Source: Thalassotalea euphylliae
GTDB lineage: Bacteria; Pseudomonadota; Gammaproteobacteria; Enterobacterales; Alteromonadaceae
Assembly (NCBI RefSeq): GCF_003390335.1
Contig: NZ_QUOU01000001.1
Location: forward strand, 682,001-746,000
Length of the DNA stretch: 64,000 bases
Reading direction: 5' to 3'
The position numbers and the translations under genes are program-made. Below, piece after piece: positions 16,619-24,829 of this stretch (positions within the stretch are counted from its first letter, which is position 1; every line of letters begins with the position of its first letter). The notes below the pieces were generated by a model that saw nothing but the letters and a program-made list of their open reading frames with translations, did no database searches and was not told where the DNA came from.

Positions 16619-18850
16619 ATGAGTGATAGAAATCAAATAGTGAAAGAAAATTTTGCGCGCTGTGTGCGCACAGGAGCATTACCAGCCCTAACGTATTCAC
16701 AATCTCCACAATCGGTTGGCCTCAGTGATAGTGAATTGGTGGATATGTTTAGCACGCAAGTGATGAGCCGCCACTTGGATTTGCAATCGCGAGTCATGCA
16801 AAAGCTAGGGCAGAGCTTTTACACCATTGGCAGTGCTGGGCACGAAGGCAATGCCGCTTACGGCAAAGCGTTTCGCGCTGACGATATGGCATTTTTACAC
16901 TATCGCAGTGGTGCCTTTTGCCTGCAAAGAGCCAAGGAGGCAACCGGCCATGCGCCGCTTTACGAAATGTTATTGTCATATGCCGCGAGCAGTGAAGATC
17001 CGGTTTCTGGTGGTCGTCATAAAGTACTGGGCTCAAAAGCGCACAATATCCCCCCGCAAACCAGTACGATTGCTTCGCATTTACCAAAAGCAATGGGGAC
17101 GGCATTCTCGATTGGCTTAGCTCAACGGCTAAATTTTAATGGTAAGCTGGCGAGCGATAGTATTGTTATTTGTAGCTTTGGTGACGCCTCGGCCAACCAC
17201 TCGACAGCGCTTGGCGCTATCAATAGCGCTGCCTGGTGCGCTTATCAATCTATTCCTATGCCCATAGTGTTTATTTGCGAAGACAACGGCATTGGTATTT
17301 CAACCGCAACTCCTCAAGGTTGGATTGCTGCAAATTTCAAACAGCGCGCAGGTATTCATTATCTTTATTGCGATGGCTTGAATTTAATGGATACCTATCA
17401 GGCAGCACGTAACGCCGCAAAAATTGCCAGAGCACAACAAAAGCCAGTGTTCTTGCACGTGCGCATGGTACGCTTGCTCGGTCATGCTGGCTCTGATACG
17501 GAATTTAGTTATCGCGATCTCGCGAGTATTGAGGAAACAGAGCGCCAAGATCCTTTGCTACACAGTGCAAAACTGTTACTCAATCACGGTATTATGTCGA
17601 CAGCAAAAATTATTGAGCTCTATGAGGCAACGGCTGCGCATATCAGCGATCTTGCTGAGCAAGTAGCGCAGCAGCCTAAGTTGAGTAGTCCTGCGCAAGT
17701 CATGGCAAGTTTAATTCCCCAAGCAAAATCTACGAGTGAATTAGATTACCAGCGTGTAAGCCAGGCAATGCGCGACACTTTGTTTGCGCATGAACAGCAC
17801 AATCTGGCTAAGCCGCAACACCTTGCCAAATTACTCAACTGGACCTTGATGGACGCATTGGCTGAGTTACCAAATATGGTGATGCTAGGCGAAGATATCG
17901 CGAAAAAAGGCGGCGTTTACAACGTGACGAGTAAACTTAACGAGCGCTTTGGTAGTAATCGCGTGATGAATACCCTGCTGGACGAACAATCGATCTTAGG
18001 TGGTGCAATTGGCTTGGCACATAATGGCTTTTTGCCCATCCCTGAAATTCAGTTTTTAGCCTATGTGCATAACGCCGAAGATCAAATTCGCGGTGAAGCG
18101 GCCACGCTGTCGTTTTTCTCCAACCAGCAATTTACTAACCCTATGGTGATTCGCATTGCTGGCCTTGCTTATCAAAAGGGCTTTGGTGGCCATTTTCACA
18201 ACGATAATTCCTTTGCCGTCTTTCGCGATATTCCGGGCGTGATTTTAGCTTGTCCGTCAACTGGCGCAGACGGTGTCCAGATGCTGCGCACTTGTATCAA
18301 GCTTGCTCACGAGCAGCAGCGAGTGGTGGTGTTTTTAGAGCCAATCGCCTTGTATATGACAAAAGATCTCTTGCCAAGCAAAGCTAAAAGCGATGGCTTG
18401 TGGATGTCCCACTATCACTATCAAGCTTTGGCTGAGCACACAATTGATATGGGCATCAAAGTACATCCTCCGATAAATACAACAGGTGCTACTTCATTGA
18501 GTATTGTGACGTATGGCAATGGCTGTTATTTATCGCGCCAAGCACAAGTCTTGCTTGCTGAGCAGGGCATTGATGTTTGTGTGGTTGATTTGCGATTTCT
18601 GGCGCCGCTCGATGAAGCTGGGCTGATTCACCAGTTGAGCGAATGTGAAAAAGTGCTAATTGTTGATGAATGCCGAGCGAATGGCTCCATTAGTGAGGCA
18701 TTAGTGACCTTGCTCACCGAGCACACAGTGATTACAGACATCAAGCGAATTTGCGCGCAAGACAGCTTTATTCCACTTGGTAGTGCAGCTTATCAGGTGC
18801 TGCCCTCAACGCAGGAAATCGTCGATACCGTGATAAAATGGCTAAGGTGA
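16619..18850 (+). CDS. Fused alpha/beta E1 component of a 2-oxoacid dehydrogenase
   Basis: A 743-residue thiamine-diphosphate enzyme with the E1-alpha part (about 1-370) and E1-beta part (about 395-743) in one chain, resembling branched-chain 2-oxoacid (2-oxoisovalerate) dehydrogenase E1. The alpha half has the ThDP/Mg motif starting at GDASANHS and ending at EDNGIGIST, and GHAGSDTEF near 290. The beta half shows LGEDIAKKGGVYNVTSKL, the NAEDQIRGEAATLSFFS region and a transketolase C-domain (VVDLRFLAPLDE). The family decarboxylates 2-oxoacids and acylates an E2 lipoyl domain. No E2 or E3 gene is nearby, so the complex must be completed from elsewhere or the enzyme acts differently. It is convergent with galK. 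Confidence 0.88.
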   Translation: MSDRNQIVKENFARCVRTGALPALTYSQSPQSVGLSDSELVDMFSTQVMSRHLDLQSRVMQKLGQSFYTIGSAGHEGNAAYGKAFRADDMAFLHYRSGAFCLQRAKEATGHAPLYEMLLSYAASSEDPVSGGRHKVLGSKAHNIPPQTSTIASHLPKAMGTAFSIGLAQRLNFNGKLASDSIVICSFGDASANHSTALGAINSAAWCAYQSIPMPIVFICEDNGIGISTATPQGWIAANFKQRAGIHYLYCDGLNLMDTYQAARNAAKIARAQQKPVFLHVRMVRLLGHAGSDTEFSYRDLASIEETERQDPLLHSAKLLLNHGIMSTAKIIELYEATAAHISDLAEQVAQQPKLSSPAQVMASLIPQAKSTSELDYQRVSQAMRDTLFAHEQHNLAKPQHLAKLLNWTLMDALAELPNMVMLGEDIAKKGGVYNVTSKLNERFGSNRVMNTLLDEQSILGGAIGLAHNGFLPIPEIQFLAYVHNAEDQIRGEAATLSFFSNQQFTNPMVIRIAGLAYQKGFGGHFHNDNSFAVFRDIPGVILACPSTGADGVQMLRTCIKLAHEQQRVVVFLEPIALYMTKDLLPSKAKSDGLWMSHYHYQALAEHTIDMGIKVHPPINTTGATSLSIVTYGNGCYLSRQAQVLLAEQGIDVCVVDLRFLAPLDEAGLIHQLSECEKVLIVDECRANGSISEALVTLLTEHTVITDIKRICAQDSFIPLGSAAYQVLPSTQEIVDTVIKWLR

Positions 18851-18937
18851 AATGTGGATATACAAAGGTGAAGTAAGCAATAAATAACGTAATTACTTCA
18901 CCGTAAATTTTTTCCGGAAATTTTCGCTGCGTAAGGT

Positions 18938-20089
18938 TTAGGAAACGGTATTTACCGCCAAACCAGTACCCGCCTGACAAACAAAAATATCAGCGTGTAA
19001 ATCAAATTTTGGCTGGTATTCCCTTTCAACTGCGGCTTTAACCACGGCAATTTCGTCATCGCGACACAAACAAATCACTGCCCCACCAAAGCCGCCACCA
19101 GTCATACGCACCGCGCCTTTGCCCTCAAGCGCTCGGCTGATAATGTCAACAAGGCCATCGGTGGCAGGTACGGTGACTTCAAAGTTATCGCGCAGTGATT
19201 GGTGTGAGGCTGCCAATAAATCGCGCAGATCATCCATACTGTTGTTGGCTAATGCGGTAACCGTATCCACAACACGTTGATTCTCACTTAATACGTGAAA
19301 CGCACGTTTGTATTCATTTTCAGTCAGCACGGCTTTGGTTTGCTCAAGCAAGGCCAAATTTGCTTGGCGAAGTGAACTTACCTGCATTTTTTGCGCAGCA
19401 CCCTCACAGTCTAAACGACGTTGATTGTACTCACTTTCTACTAGCTTGCGCGGGTAGTTAGAGTTGACAATCACTAAGTTAAGGTCTTCTGGAATAAGCA
19501 CTTTTTCTGTTGATAAGTCGTCACAGTCAATTTTTAGCGCATGGCCGGCTTCTGCTTGTGCAGAAATCAGCTGATCCATAATGCCGCACTGGCAGTGCAT
19601 AAATTCATTTTCAGCTTGTTGACCAATTAAGGCGATAGTTTTGGTGTCTATCCTCAAGTTAAATGCTTGGTTAAATGCGCCCGCGATAGAAACTTCCAGC
19701 GCTGCTGAAGAAGACAAGCCCGCCCCTTGCGGCACATCACTACTAATTAACAGTTCGATACCGCCAAGTGCATAGCCGCGTTTTTTCAATACGTAGACTA
19801 CCGCGCGAATGTAATTCCCCCATTGCGAATCACCTTGGGCGATATCGTTATCAATGCTGAAGCTGTCTTGCTCTCCCGGATAGTTGTTGGAATACACCAC
19901 AACTTGCTTATCGTCACGGGTTTTAAATAAAACCTGAGTACTGAAATTGAGTGCACAGGGCAGCACATAGCCCAAGTTGTAGTCCGTAAATTCACCGATC
20001 AAGTTAACGCGCCCTGGCGCGACAGATAGTCCTTGCGCGGGGTGGCCAAATAACTGCTGAAAATCGGCTGTAAATTGATTGTTAGTCAT
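18938..20089 (-). CDS. galK: Galactokinase
   Basis: GHMP kinase that converts galactose to galactose-1-phosphate with ATP, first step of the Leloir pathway. 383 residues, close to E. coli GalK (382). Signature motifs are the galactokinase box APGRVNLIGEFTDYN (about 27-41), the phosphate-binding GHMP motif PQGAGLSSSAALEV (about 115-128) and the C-terminal RMTGGGFGGAVICL (about 335-348). The ATG at 20089 is chosen over an in-frame codon at 20158 because AAGG precedes it and the upstream extension is only a 12-bp tandem repeat read as protein. It is the last gene of galE-galT-galK. Confidence 0.95.
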   Translation of the reverse strand: MTNNQFTADFQQLFGHPAQGLSVAPGRVNLIGEFTDYNLGYVLPCALNFSTQVLFKTRDDKQVVVYSNNYPGEQDSFSIDNDIAQGDSQWGNYIRAVVYVLKKRGYALGGIELLISSDVPQGAGLSSSAALEVSIAGAFNQAFNLRIDTKTIALIGQQAENEFMHCQCGIMDQLISAQAEAGHALKIDCDDLSTEKVLIPEDLNLVIVNSNYPRKLVESEYNQRRLDCEGAAQKMQVSSLRQANLALLEQTKAVLTENEYKRAFHVLSENQRVVDTVTALANNSMDDLRDLLAASHQSLRDNFEVTVPATDGLVDIISRALEGKGAVRMTGGGFGGAVICLCRDDEIAVVKAAVEREYQPKFDLHADIFVCQAGTGLAVNTVS

Positions 20090-20120
20090 TGCTAATACCT
20101 TGAGTGATCCTTTGCACAGT

Positions 20121-20180
20121 GCCTTAACTGAAATCTTAACTAACGCTTTAATTAACACCTTAACTAAAACGTTAGCTAAC
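20121..20180. repeat. 12-bp degenerate tandem repeat, five copies, galT-galK spacer
   Basis: Five 12-bp units run without gaps: gccttaactgaa, atcttaactaac, gctttaattaac, accttaactaaa, acgttagctaac. The shared core is TTAACTAA. They fill most of the galT-galK spacer. Their period keeps a galK-frame extension open, which produces a spurious N-terminal extension of galK. Confidence 0.8.
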
Positions 20181-20183
20181 GTT
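20168..20183. promoter_or_regulatory. 16-bp perfect palindrome between galT and galK
   Basis: AACGTTAGCTAACGTT is a perfect 16-bp palindrome ending 12 bases before the galT stop codon boundary. It could be a protein-binding site or an RNA hairpin modulating galK expression. It lacks the central CG typical of LacI/GalR-family operators. It overlaps the last unit of the 12-bp repeat, so its symmetry may be incidental. Confidence 0.35.
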
Positions 20184-20195
20184 AAAGCGCTGCGC

Positions 20196-21251
20196 TTAAT
20201 CTTTGCCTTGTGCGGCTTGTTTATAATGTGTTGTGCTGGCTTTTTGTAAAATTGCGGCCGCGGTTTCTGCGCTCAAATCACGCTGGCTTTCCGCTAACAT
20301 TTCGTAACCTACCATGTGCTTTTTCACTGTGGCTGAACGCAATAGCGGTGGGTAGAAATGCGCGTGCAGTCGCCAATGACTATCGTCAGCTAAATTCGTT
20401 GGCGCGCTATGCCAGCCCATTGAGTAAGGGAAGCTGCAATTAAATACGTTGTCGTAACGCGTTGTTAGCTCTTTGAGTAGGCGCGCCAGAGTTACCGCAT
20501 GCTCGTCGCTTACTTGCCCAAATTGGCGAATATCCTGACGCGCGACAACGAGGGTTTCAAAAGGCCATGCAGCCCAAAACGGCACAACCGCAGCCCAGTG
20601 TTCATTGCTGCAAATAACCCGGGTGCCATCTGCTAGCTCTTTGTCGATATAGTTTGCCAATAACGGCGTTTGGTGGCGCCCATAGTAAGCTGCTTGATGT
20701 GAACCTTTCTTGCTGATTTCACTTGAGGTGTGCTGATGCGCCCATATTTGCCCATGCGGATGTGGCTGCGAGCAGCCCATGATTTCACCTTTGTTTTCAA
20801 AAATATGCACATTGGCGTAGGTGCTCGCCAGTTCCAAATAATTTTCACGCCAGGTGGTCACCACTTTGGTGAGTTCAGCAACTGAAAGTTGCGGCATGGT
20901 CTTGCTGTGATCGGGCGAGAAACAAACAACGCGACACTCACCACGGGCGGCTTCAAATGTGAATAACTCATCATCTGCAGCGCTGCCATTACTTTCTTTT
21001 GTTGTCTGTGAGTTAAGCGCACCAAAGTCATTTACAAACACAAAAGTGTCTTGATAGTCGGGATTCTTGGCATCGTTTGCTCGGTTGTTTCCCGGGCATA
21101 ACGGGCAATCTTCCACATAACTTGGCAAACTTTCAGTACTTGCTTGCTCAGTCGCGCCTAACCAAGGGCGATTATTGCGGTGTGGTGACACTAGCACCCA
21201 GTCACCAGTTAGTGGATTTTTTCTGCGGTGCGTGTATTCAAATTCACTCAT
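20196..21251 (-). CDS. galT: Galactose-1-phosphate uridylyltransferase
   Basis: Transfers UMP from UDP-glucose to galactose-1-phosphate, second Leloir step. 351 residues, the usual length of the bacterial class I enzyme (E. coli 348). The active-site HPH triad with the nucleophilic His is in CSQPHPHGQIWA (about 160-171). Zinc/iron-site residues are plausible in CPLCPGN (about 49-55). The N-terminal HRRKNPLTGDWVLVSPHR is characteristic. It lies 84 bases after galE and 106 bases before galK, on the same strand. Confident. Confidence 0.96.
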   Translation of the reverse strand: MSEFEYTHRRKNPLTGDWVLVSPHRNNRPWLGATEQASTESLPSYVEDCPLCPGNNRANDAKNPDYQDTFVFVNDFGALNSQTTKESNGSAADDELFTFEAARGECRVVCFSPDHSKTMPQLSVAELTKVVTTWRENYLELASTYANVHIFENKGEIMGCSQPHPHGQIWAHQHTSSEISKKGSHQAAYYGRHQTPLLANYIDKELADGTRVICSNEHWAAVVPFWAAWPFETLVVARQDIRQFGQVSDEHAVTLARLLKELTTRYDNVFNCSFPYSMGWHSAPTNLADDSHWRLHAHFYPPLLRSATVKKHMVGYEMLAESQRDLSAETAAAILQKASTTHYKQAAQGKD

Positions 21252-21335
21252 GTGTTGTTAACCTAACACTATGCTGATTAGGACATAGCATTTCTGTTGA
21301 AACGTGTTCGTTATAACAAAGGAATAGCTGGATAT

Positions 21336-22361
21336 TTATTCGTCCAAGCCATTCGGGTAATTAGTTTGCCAGCGCCAAGTGTCAGCCGTCATGGCATTAA
21401 TATCGCGTTTTGCCTGCCAGCCAAAACCTTGTTTGGCAAGACTCGCATCAGCGTAGTTACAGGCAATATCACCGCTGCGGCGCGGTGCCAGCTGGTAGGG
21501 TATGTCAACCCCAGAGGCAACTGAAAATGCCTTGATCATCTCTAATACCGAGTAGCCTTCACCGGTACCAAGGTTGTAAGCATAGCTGCCAGTACCTGCT
21601 TGCTCGTGATTGAAGTGATGGCTAAACGCAGCCACATGGCCATCCGCCAAATCGCTGATGTGAATGTAGTCGCGTACCCCCGTACCGTCAGGCGTGTCGT
21701 AGTCATCCCCAAAGACGCTGACATGTTCGCGGCGACCGACCGCCGTTTGTGCGATAAATGGCATCAGGTTGTTAGGAATGCCTTTTGGAGATTCGCCAAT
21801 TAGGCCACTTTTATCGGCGCCTACCGGGTTAAAATAGCGCAGTGCAATGGTTAACCATTCGCCATCGCTGGCGGCCAAGTCGTTTAATGCTTGCTCCACC
21901 ATGACTTTGCTCCAACCGTAAGGATTGGTCGACGAAATCGGGTGCTGCTCGTCAATTGGTAAGTATTGAGGGTCGCCATAAACCGTGGCCGACGAGCTGA
22001 AAATCAGCTTTTTGACATTAAGTTCGGACATCACTTCGATCATCGTCAGCGTTTTCGCGACATTATTTTGATAATAGCGAATAGGCTGCTCGGTGGATTC
22101 GCCGACGGCTTTTAGTGCAGCAAAATGGAATACTGCTTGGATATGGTGATCGTTAATAGCAGCGGATAGGGCGTCTTTATCGCCAATATCGGCGACGATG
22201 TAGTCAAAGTGATGACCTGTGATCTGTGCTAATTGGTCGATAACCTTAACGCTCGCGTTTGACAGATTATCGTAAATCACAGGTGTGTAGCCAGCTTGAT
22301 GCAGCGCAATACAGGTATGGCTGCCGATATAGCCCATACCACCGGTAACAAGAACCTTCAC
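21336..22361 (-). CDS. galE: UDP-glucose 4-epimerase
   Basis: NAD-dependent SDR-fold epimerase interconverting UDP-galactose and UDP-glucose, third Leloir step. 341 residues (E. coli 338). It has the Rossmann motif TGGMGYIGSH (about 7-16), the catalytic Ser/Thr in FSSSATVYG, the Tyr and Lys in NPYGWSK and the substrate-binding NPVGA. The start is GTG at 22361, supported by AGGAAAG seven bases upstream. First gene of galETK. A 19-bp palindrome lies 70-88 bases upstream and may be the operator. Confidence 0.96.
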   Translation of the reverse strand: MKVLVTGGMGYIGSHTCIALHQAGYTPVIYDNLSNASVKVIDQLAQITGHHFDYIVADIGDKDALSAAINDHHIQAVFHFAALKAVGESTEQPIRYYQNNVAKTLTMIEVMSELNVKKLIFSSSATVYGDPQYLPIDEQHPISSTNPYGWSKVMVEQALNDLAASDGEWLTIALRYFNPVGADKSGLIGESPKGIPNNLMPFIAQTAVGRREHVSVFGDDYDTPDGTGVRDYIHISDLADGHVAAFSHHFNHEQAGTGSYAYNLGTGEGYSVLEMIKAFSVASGVDIPYQLAPRRSGDIACNYADASLAKQGFGWQAKRDINAMTADTWRWQTNYPNGLDE

Positions 22362-22776
22362 AGTACTTTCCTGATGCTAAAGAATTTGCCTTGATGAGGC
22401 CACCAGCGCGGTAACTTCATGGCTAACTAGGTATTTATAGTATAAATACTACTATTGCGAAAGTTGGCTCGCAAGCCATTTTTTAAGCAGCGATGGGATT
22501 GTACTTGCTAGTTATCACCAAGGGTGAAGCAAGTATTGAACAGAAAATAAAGCTAACTTATTGATATCGAAATAAGAAAGCTTGGTTAGGCTGCACCTAA
22601 GGACCGTTACTCATGGCTAATGGTTCTTTTAGCTGTTGCTAAATCATTAGCGATTAAGCCAATAGCTGTTAAGCATCAACTCAAAGCATTAACTGTTCAG
22701 CCTATTGGCGCTAAACCAATCGTGGCTAAAGTTGGCCGTTAAACATGAGCAATAAAACTGCGCTCGAAGATAAAAC
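22362..22776. other. Intergenic spacer between galE and glpK
   Basis: A 415-base spacer holding the gal operon promoter region and the 3' region of glpK. It contains the palindrome at 22431-22449. Bases 22600-22745 are a degenerate, GCTAAA/GCTGTTAAG-rich tract with a 40-codon open frame (22620-22742). It encodes a low-complexity Ala/Val/Lys/Ile string, which I do not accept as a gene. Confidence 0.55.
22431..22449. promoter_or_regulatory. 19-bp palindrome upstream of galE, candidate operator
   Basis: GTATTTATA-g-TATAAATAC is a perfect inverted repeat with a single central base, 70 bases before the galE start. On the minus strand its centre reads TTTATACTATAAA. That shares TATACTAT with motifs upstream of the symporter (38884) and the SDR operon (42544). 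Its position suits a repressor site for galETK; the regulator is unknown, with the GntR protein at 42849 a candidate. Confidence 0.5.
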
Positions 22777-24252
22777 TTACTTCTTTAAGACGCGGGCAAC
22801 GGCGTCTTGCCAGCCGTGCAGTAACTTTTCACGTTGCTCGCTCGACATTTTCGGGGTGAGCTGAGTGTCTGACTGCCACAGTGACTGAATATGCGCTAAA
22901 GAGTCATAAACGCCAGCTTGCAAGCCCGCCAGATAAGCGGCGCCAAGCGCAGACGTTTCCACTGTTTTTGGACGGTCGATTTGCACATCTAAAATATCCG
23001 CGAGAAATTGGATAAACCAGTTATTCGCTGCCATACCGCCGTCAACCCGCATTTGCTTGATGGCGATACCGTCTTTGGCAATCGCTTGGGTTAGGTCATC
23101 CGTTTGGTAACACACCGATTGCAAGCCGGCAGAGACAATCTCGTTTATACCAGTAGCGCGAGTAAGGCCAAAAATCGCACCGCGCGCCTCCGGATCCCAA
23201 TAAGGGGCGCCAAGACCGGTAAAGGCTGGCACAAAATAAATACCAGAATCAACAGATGTGCTGGTGGCAATGGCTTCCGTTTCTTTCGCAGAGCTAACCA
23301 TATTAACGCCGTCACGTAACCATTGAATTGCTGCACCTGCGACAAAAATACTGCCTTCTAGTGCGTAATGGACTTTGCCATTGATTTGATAGCCAATCGT
23401 GGTGAGCAGGCGATTGTTCGATGTTAATGCTTGCTCGCCAGTATTGACCATTAAAAAGCAGCCTGTGCCATAGGTACTTTTGGCGGTACCCGGCGCAAAA
23501 CACGTTTGCCCAAATAGTGCCGCTTGCTGATCGCCGGCGATCCCTTGAATGGCAATAGTACCGCCAAACACGCTGGTTTCACCGAAATCAAATGCGCTGT
23601 CGCAAACCTGCGGTAACAGCGACTTGGGGATATCCAGCAGTGCCAGTAGAGCGTCATCCCAGCAGCCTTGATGAATGTTGTAAAGCATAGTGCGTGAGGC
23701 ATTGGTGGCATCGGTGTAATGTGATTTACCCTGAGTGAGGTGCCATAAAATGAAGGTATCGACGGTACCAAAAGCAAGCTTCCCTTGCTCAGCCAGCGCT
23801 CGTGCACCGTCAACATTGTCCAGTATCCACTTAATTTTAGTGGCAGAAAAATAAGGGTCGATTAACAACCCCGTTTTTTCCGTGATCATCTCGCTGTGGC
23901 CAGCATTAACCAGCTCAGTGCAGTAATCGGCCGTACGTCTGTCTTGCCAAACCACAGCGTTGTAGATTGGCTGACCAGTCTCGCGGTGCCAAACTAAAGT
24001 GGTTTCACGCTGGTTGCAAATACCGATACTGGCGATTTGTTCAGGCGCTACGTTGGTCTGTGCAAGTAGTGTTTTTGTCGTGCCTATGACGGTTGACAAA
24101 ATATCGTCTGGGTTGTGCTCAACCCAACCATTTTCAGGGTAGTGTTGGGTAAATTCCTGTTGAACACTGTCGATTAATTCGCCTTGTAAGTTGAATAAAA
24201 TTGCGCGTGAGCTAGTGGTACCTTGGTCGATCGAAAGTAGGTATTTTTCCAT
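22777..24252 (-). CDS. glpK: Glycerol kinase
   Basis: FGGY-family kinase that phosphorylates glycerol to sn-glycerol-3-phosphate with ATP. 491 residues (E. coli 502). Motifs: N-terminal DQGTTSSRAILF (about 8-19), the substrate-region DRRTADYC (RR pair about residues 104-105), GTVDTFILWHL, GTGCF and C-terminal MRVDGGMAANNWF. The ATG follows GAGGCGG. It is divergent from glpD, which oxidises its product; no GlpF facilitator or GlpR is in the window. A 20-bp inverted repeat lies just upstream of the start and is probably the operator. Confidence 0.96.
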   Translation of the reverse strand: MEKYLLSIDQGTTSSRAILFNLQGELIDSVQQEFTQHYPENGWVEHNPDDILSTVIGTTKTLLAQTNVAPEQIASIGICNQRETTLVWHRETGQPIYNAVVWQDRRTADYCTELVNAGHSEMITEKTGLLIDPYFSATKIKWILDNVDGARALAEQGKLAFGTVDTFILWHLTQGKSHYTDATNASRTMLYNIHQGCWDDALLALLDIPKSLLPQVCDSAFDFGETSVFGGTIAIQGIAGDQQAALFGQTCFAPGTAKSTYGTGCFLMVNTGEQALTSNNRLLTTIGYQINGKVHYALEGSIFVAGAAIQWLRDGVNMVSSAKETEAIATSTSVDSGIYFVPAFTGLGAPYWDPEARGAIFGLTRATGINEIVSAGLQSVCYQTDDLTQAIAKDGIAIKQMRVDGGMAANNWFIQFLADILDVQIDRPKTVETSALGAAYLAGLQAGVYDSLAHIQSLWQSDTQLTPKMSSEQREKLLHGWQDAVARVLKK

Positions 24253-24272
24253 AGCCGCCTCTTGTATAAGAT

Positions 24273-24292
24273 GATAAATATGATTATTTATC
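24273..24292. promoter_or_regulatory. Inverted repeat upstream of glpK, candidate glp operator
   Basis: GATAAATA-TGAT-TATTTATC has perfect eight-base arms and lies 21-40 bases before the glpK start. The half-site TATTTATC recurs upstream of glpD. The sequence does not match the E. coli GlpR consensus, so the regulator is left open. Confidence 0.5.
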
Positions 24293-24754
24293 TTAAACCT
24301 AGCTTGAGCTAAGTCAACTAATTAGCGATGGTGAAGTGATGTTAGCCTTGGCGATTATTGTTAATCGACAGCTGTTGGTAAAAGTTGTGTTTCAGTTCAA
24401 TGGAATGTATTCAATTCTTTGCTTATAAGTGATTTAACAGCGACTTGTGCGGCATTATTGATTTTGCTTTTCATGTAAAAAAGTGGAGCGACCATTCTCT
24501 GCAATCAATGCCTTGCTTACATGGATGTAGGTACTTAGGTTATGCATGGAGCATACAACCTATGCCTCTAAGCCTGTTAATTCTCGCTGAATGATTAAAT
24601 AGTTATTTCAATTGGTATATGTAACGCTTAGCTCGGGCTTTAGTAAAAACCATTGGTAACAAAGCAGGGTAGCGCAGAGCAAATCAACAAAAGCTATCAC
24701 GAAATCGCGCTAAAGCTAGTGCTGGTTGTTTTTTAAACAAGGTGCTTTGTCATA

Positions 24755-24789
24755 TTGATTATATTTATCATATAAATTATATTTATTGC
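24755..24789. promoter_or_regulatory. AT-rich repeat upstream of glpD with glpK-type half-sites
   Basis: This stretch reads TATTGATTATATTTATCATATAAATTATATTTATTG-like. It contains TATTTATC, an ATTTAT-CAT-ATAAAT inverted repeat and a second TATTTAT. It lies 40-75 bases before the glpD start. Shared half-sites with 24273-24292 suggest joint control of glpK and glpD. Confidence 0.4.
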
Positions 24790-24829
24790 ACGTTCTAAAA
24801 CTATTTTGAGCAATAGAGTGGCGAGTTAG

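Larger units (their letters stand above)
24253..24829. other. glpK-glpD divergent regulatory spacer
   Basis: A 577-base spacer containing the promoters of both glp genes. It holds a 20-bp inverted repeat near glpK, TATTTATC-like half-sites near glpD, and two small hairpins with GGA in their loops (24518-24529, 24538-24560). No gene is seen. Confidence 0.6.

Noticed and set aside
20090..20158. N-terminal extension of galK to an upstream in-frame start
   Set aside because: The extension is a 12-bp tandem repeat read as protein, and the ATG at 20089 has a ribosome-binding site and gives the family length.
22620..22742. A 40-codon plus-strand open frame between galE and glpK
   Set aside because: It encodes a low-complexity Ala/Val/Lys/Ile string from a degenerate repeat-rich tract, with no ribosome-binding site, so it is not accepted as a gene.
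23451..23816. 121-codon open frame out of phase within glpK
   Set aside because: It lies wholly within glpK in another frame of the same strand and shows no domain or start signal; the glpK frame explains the region.
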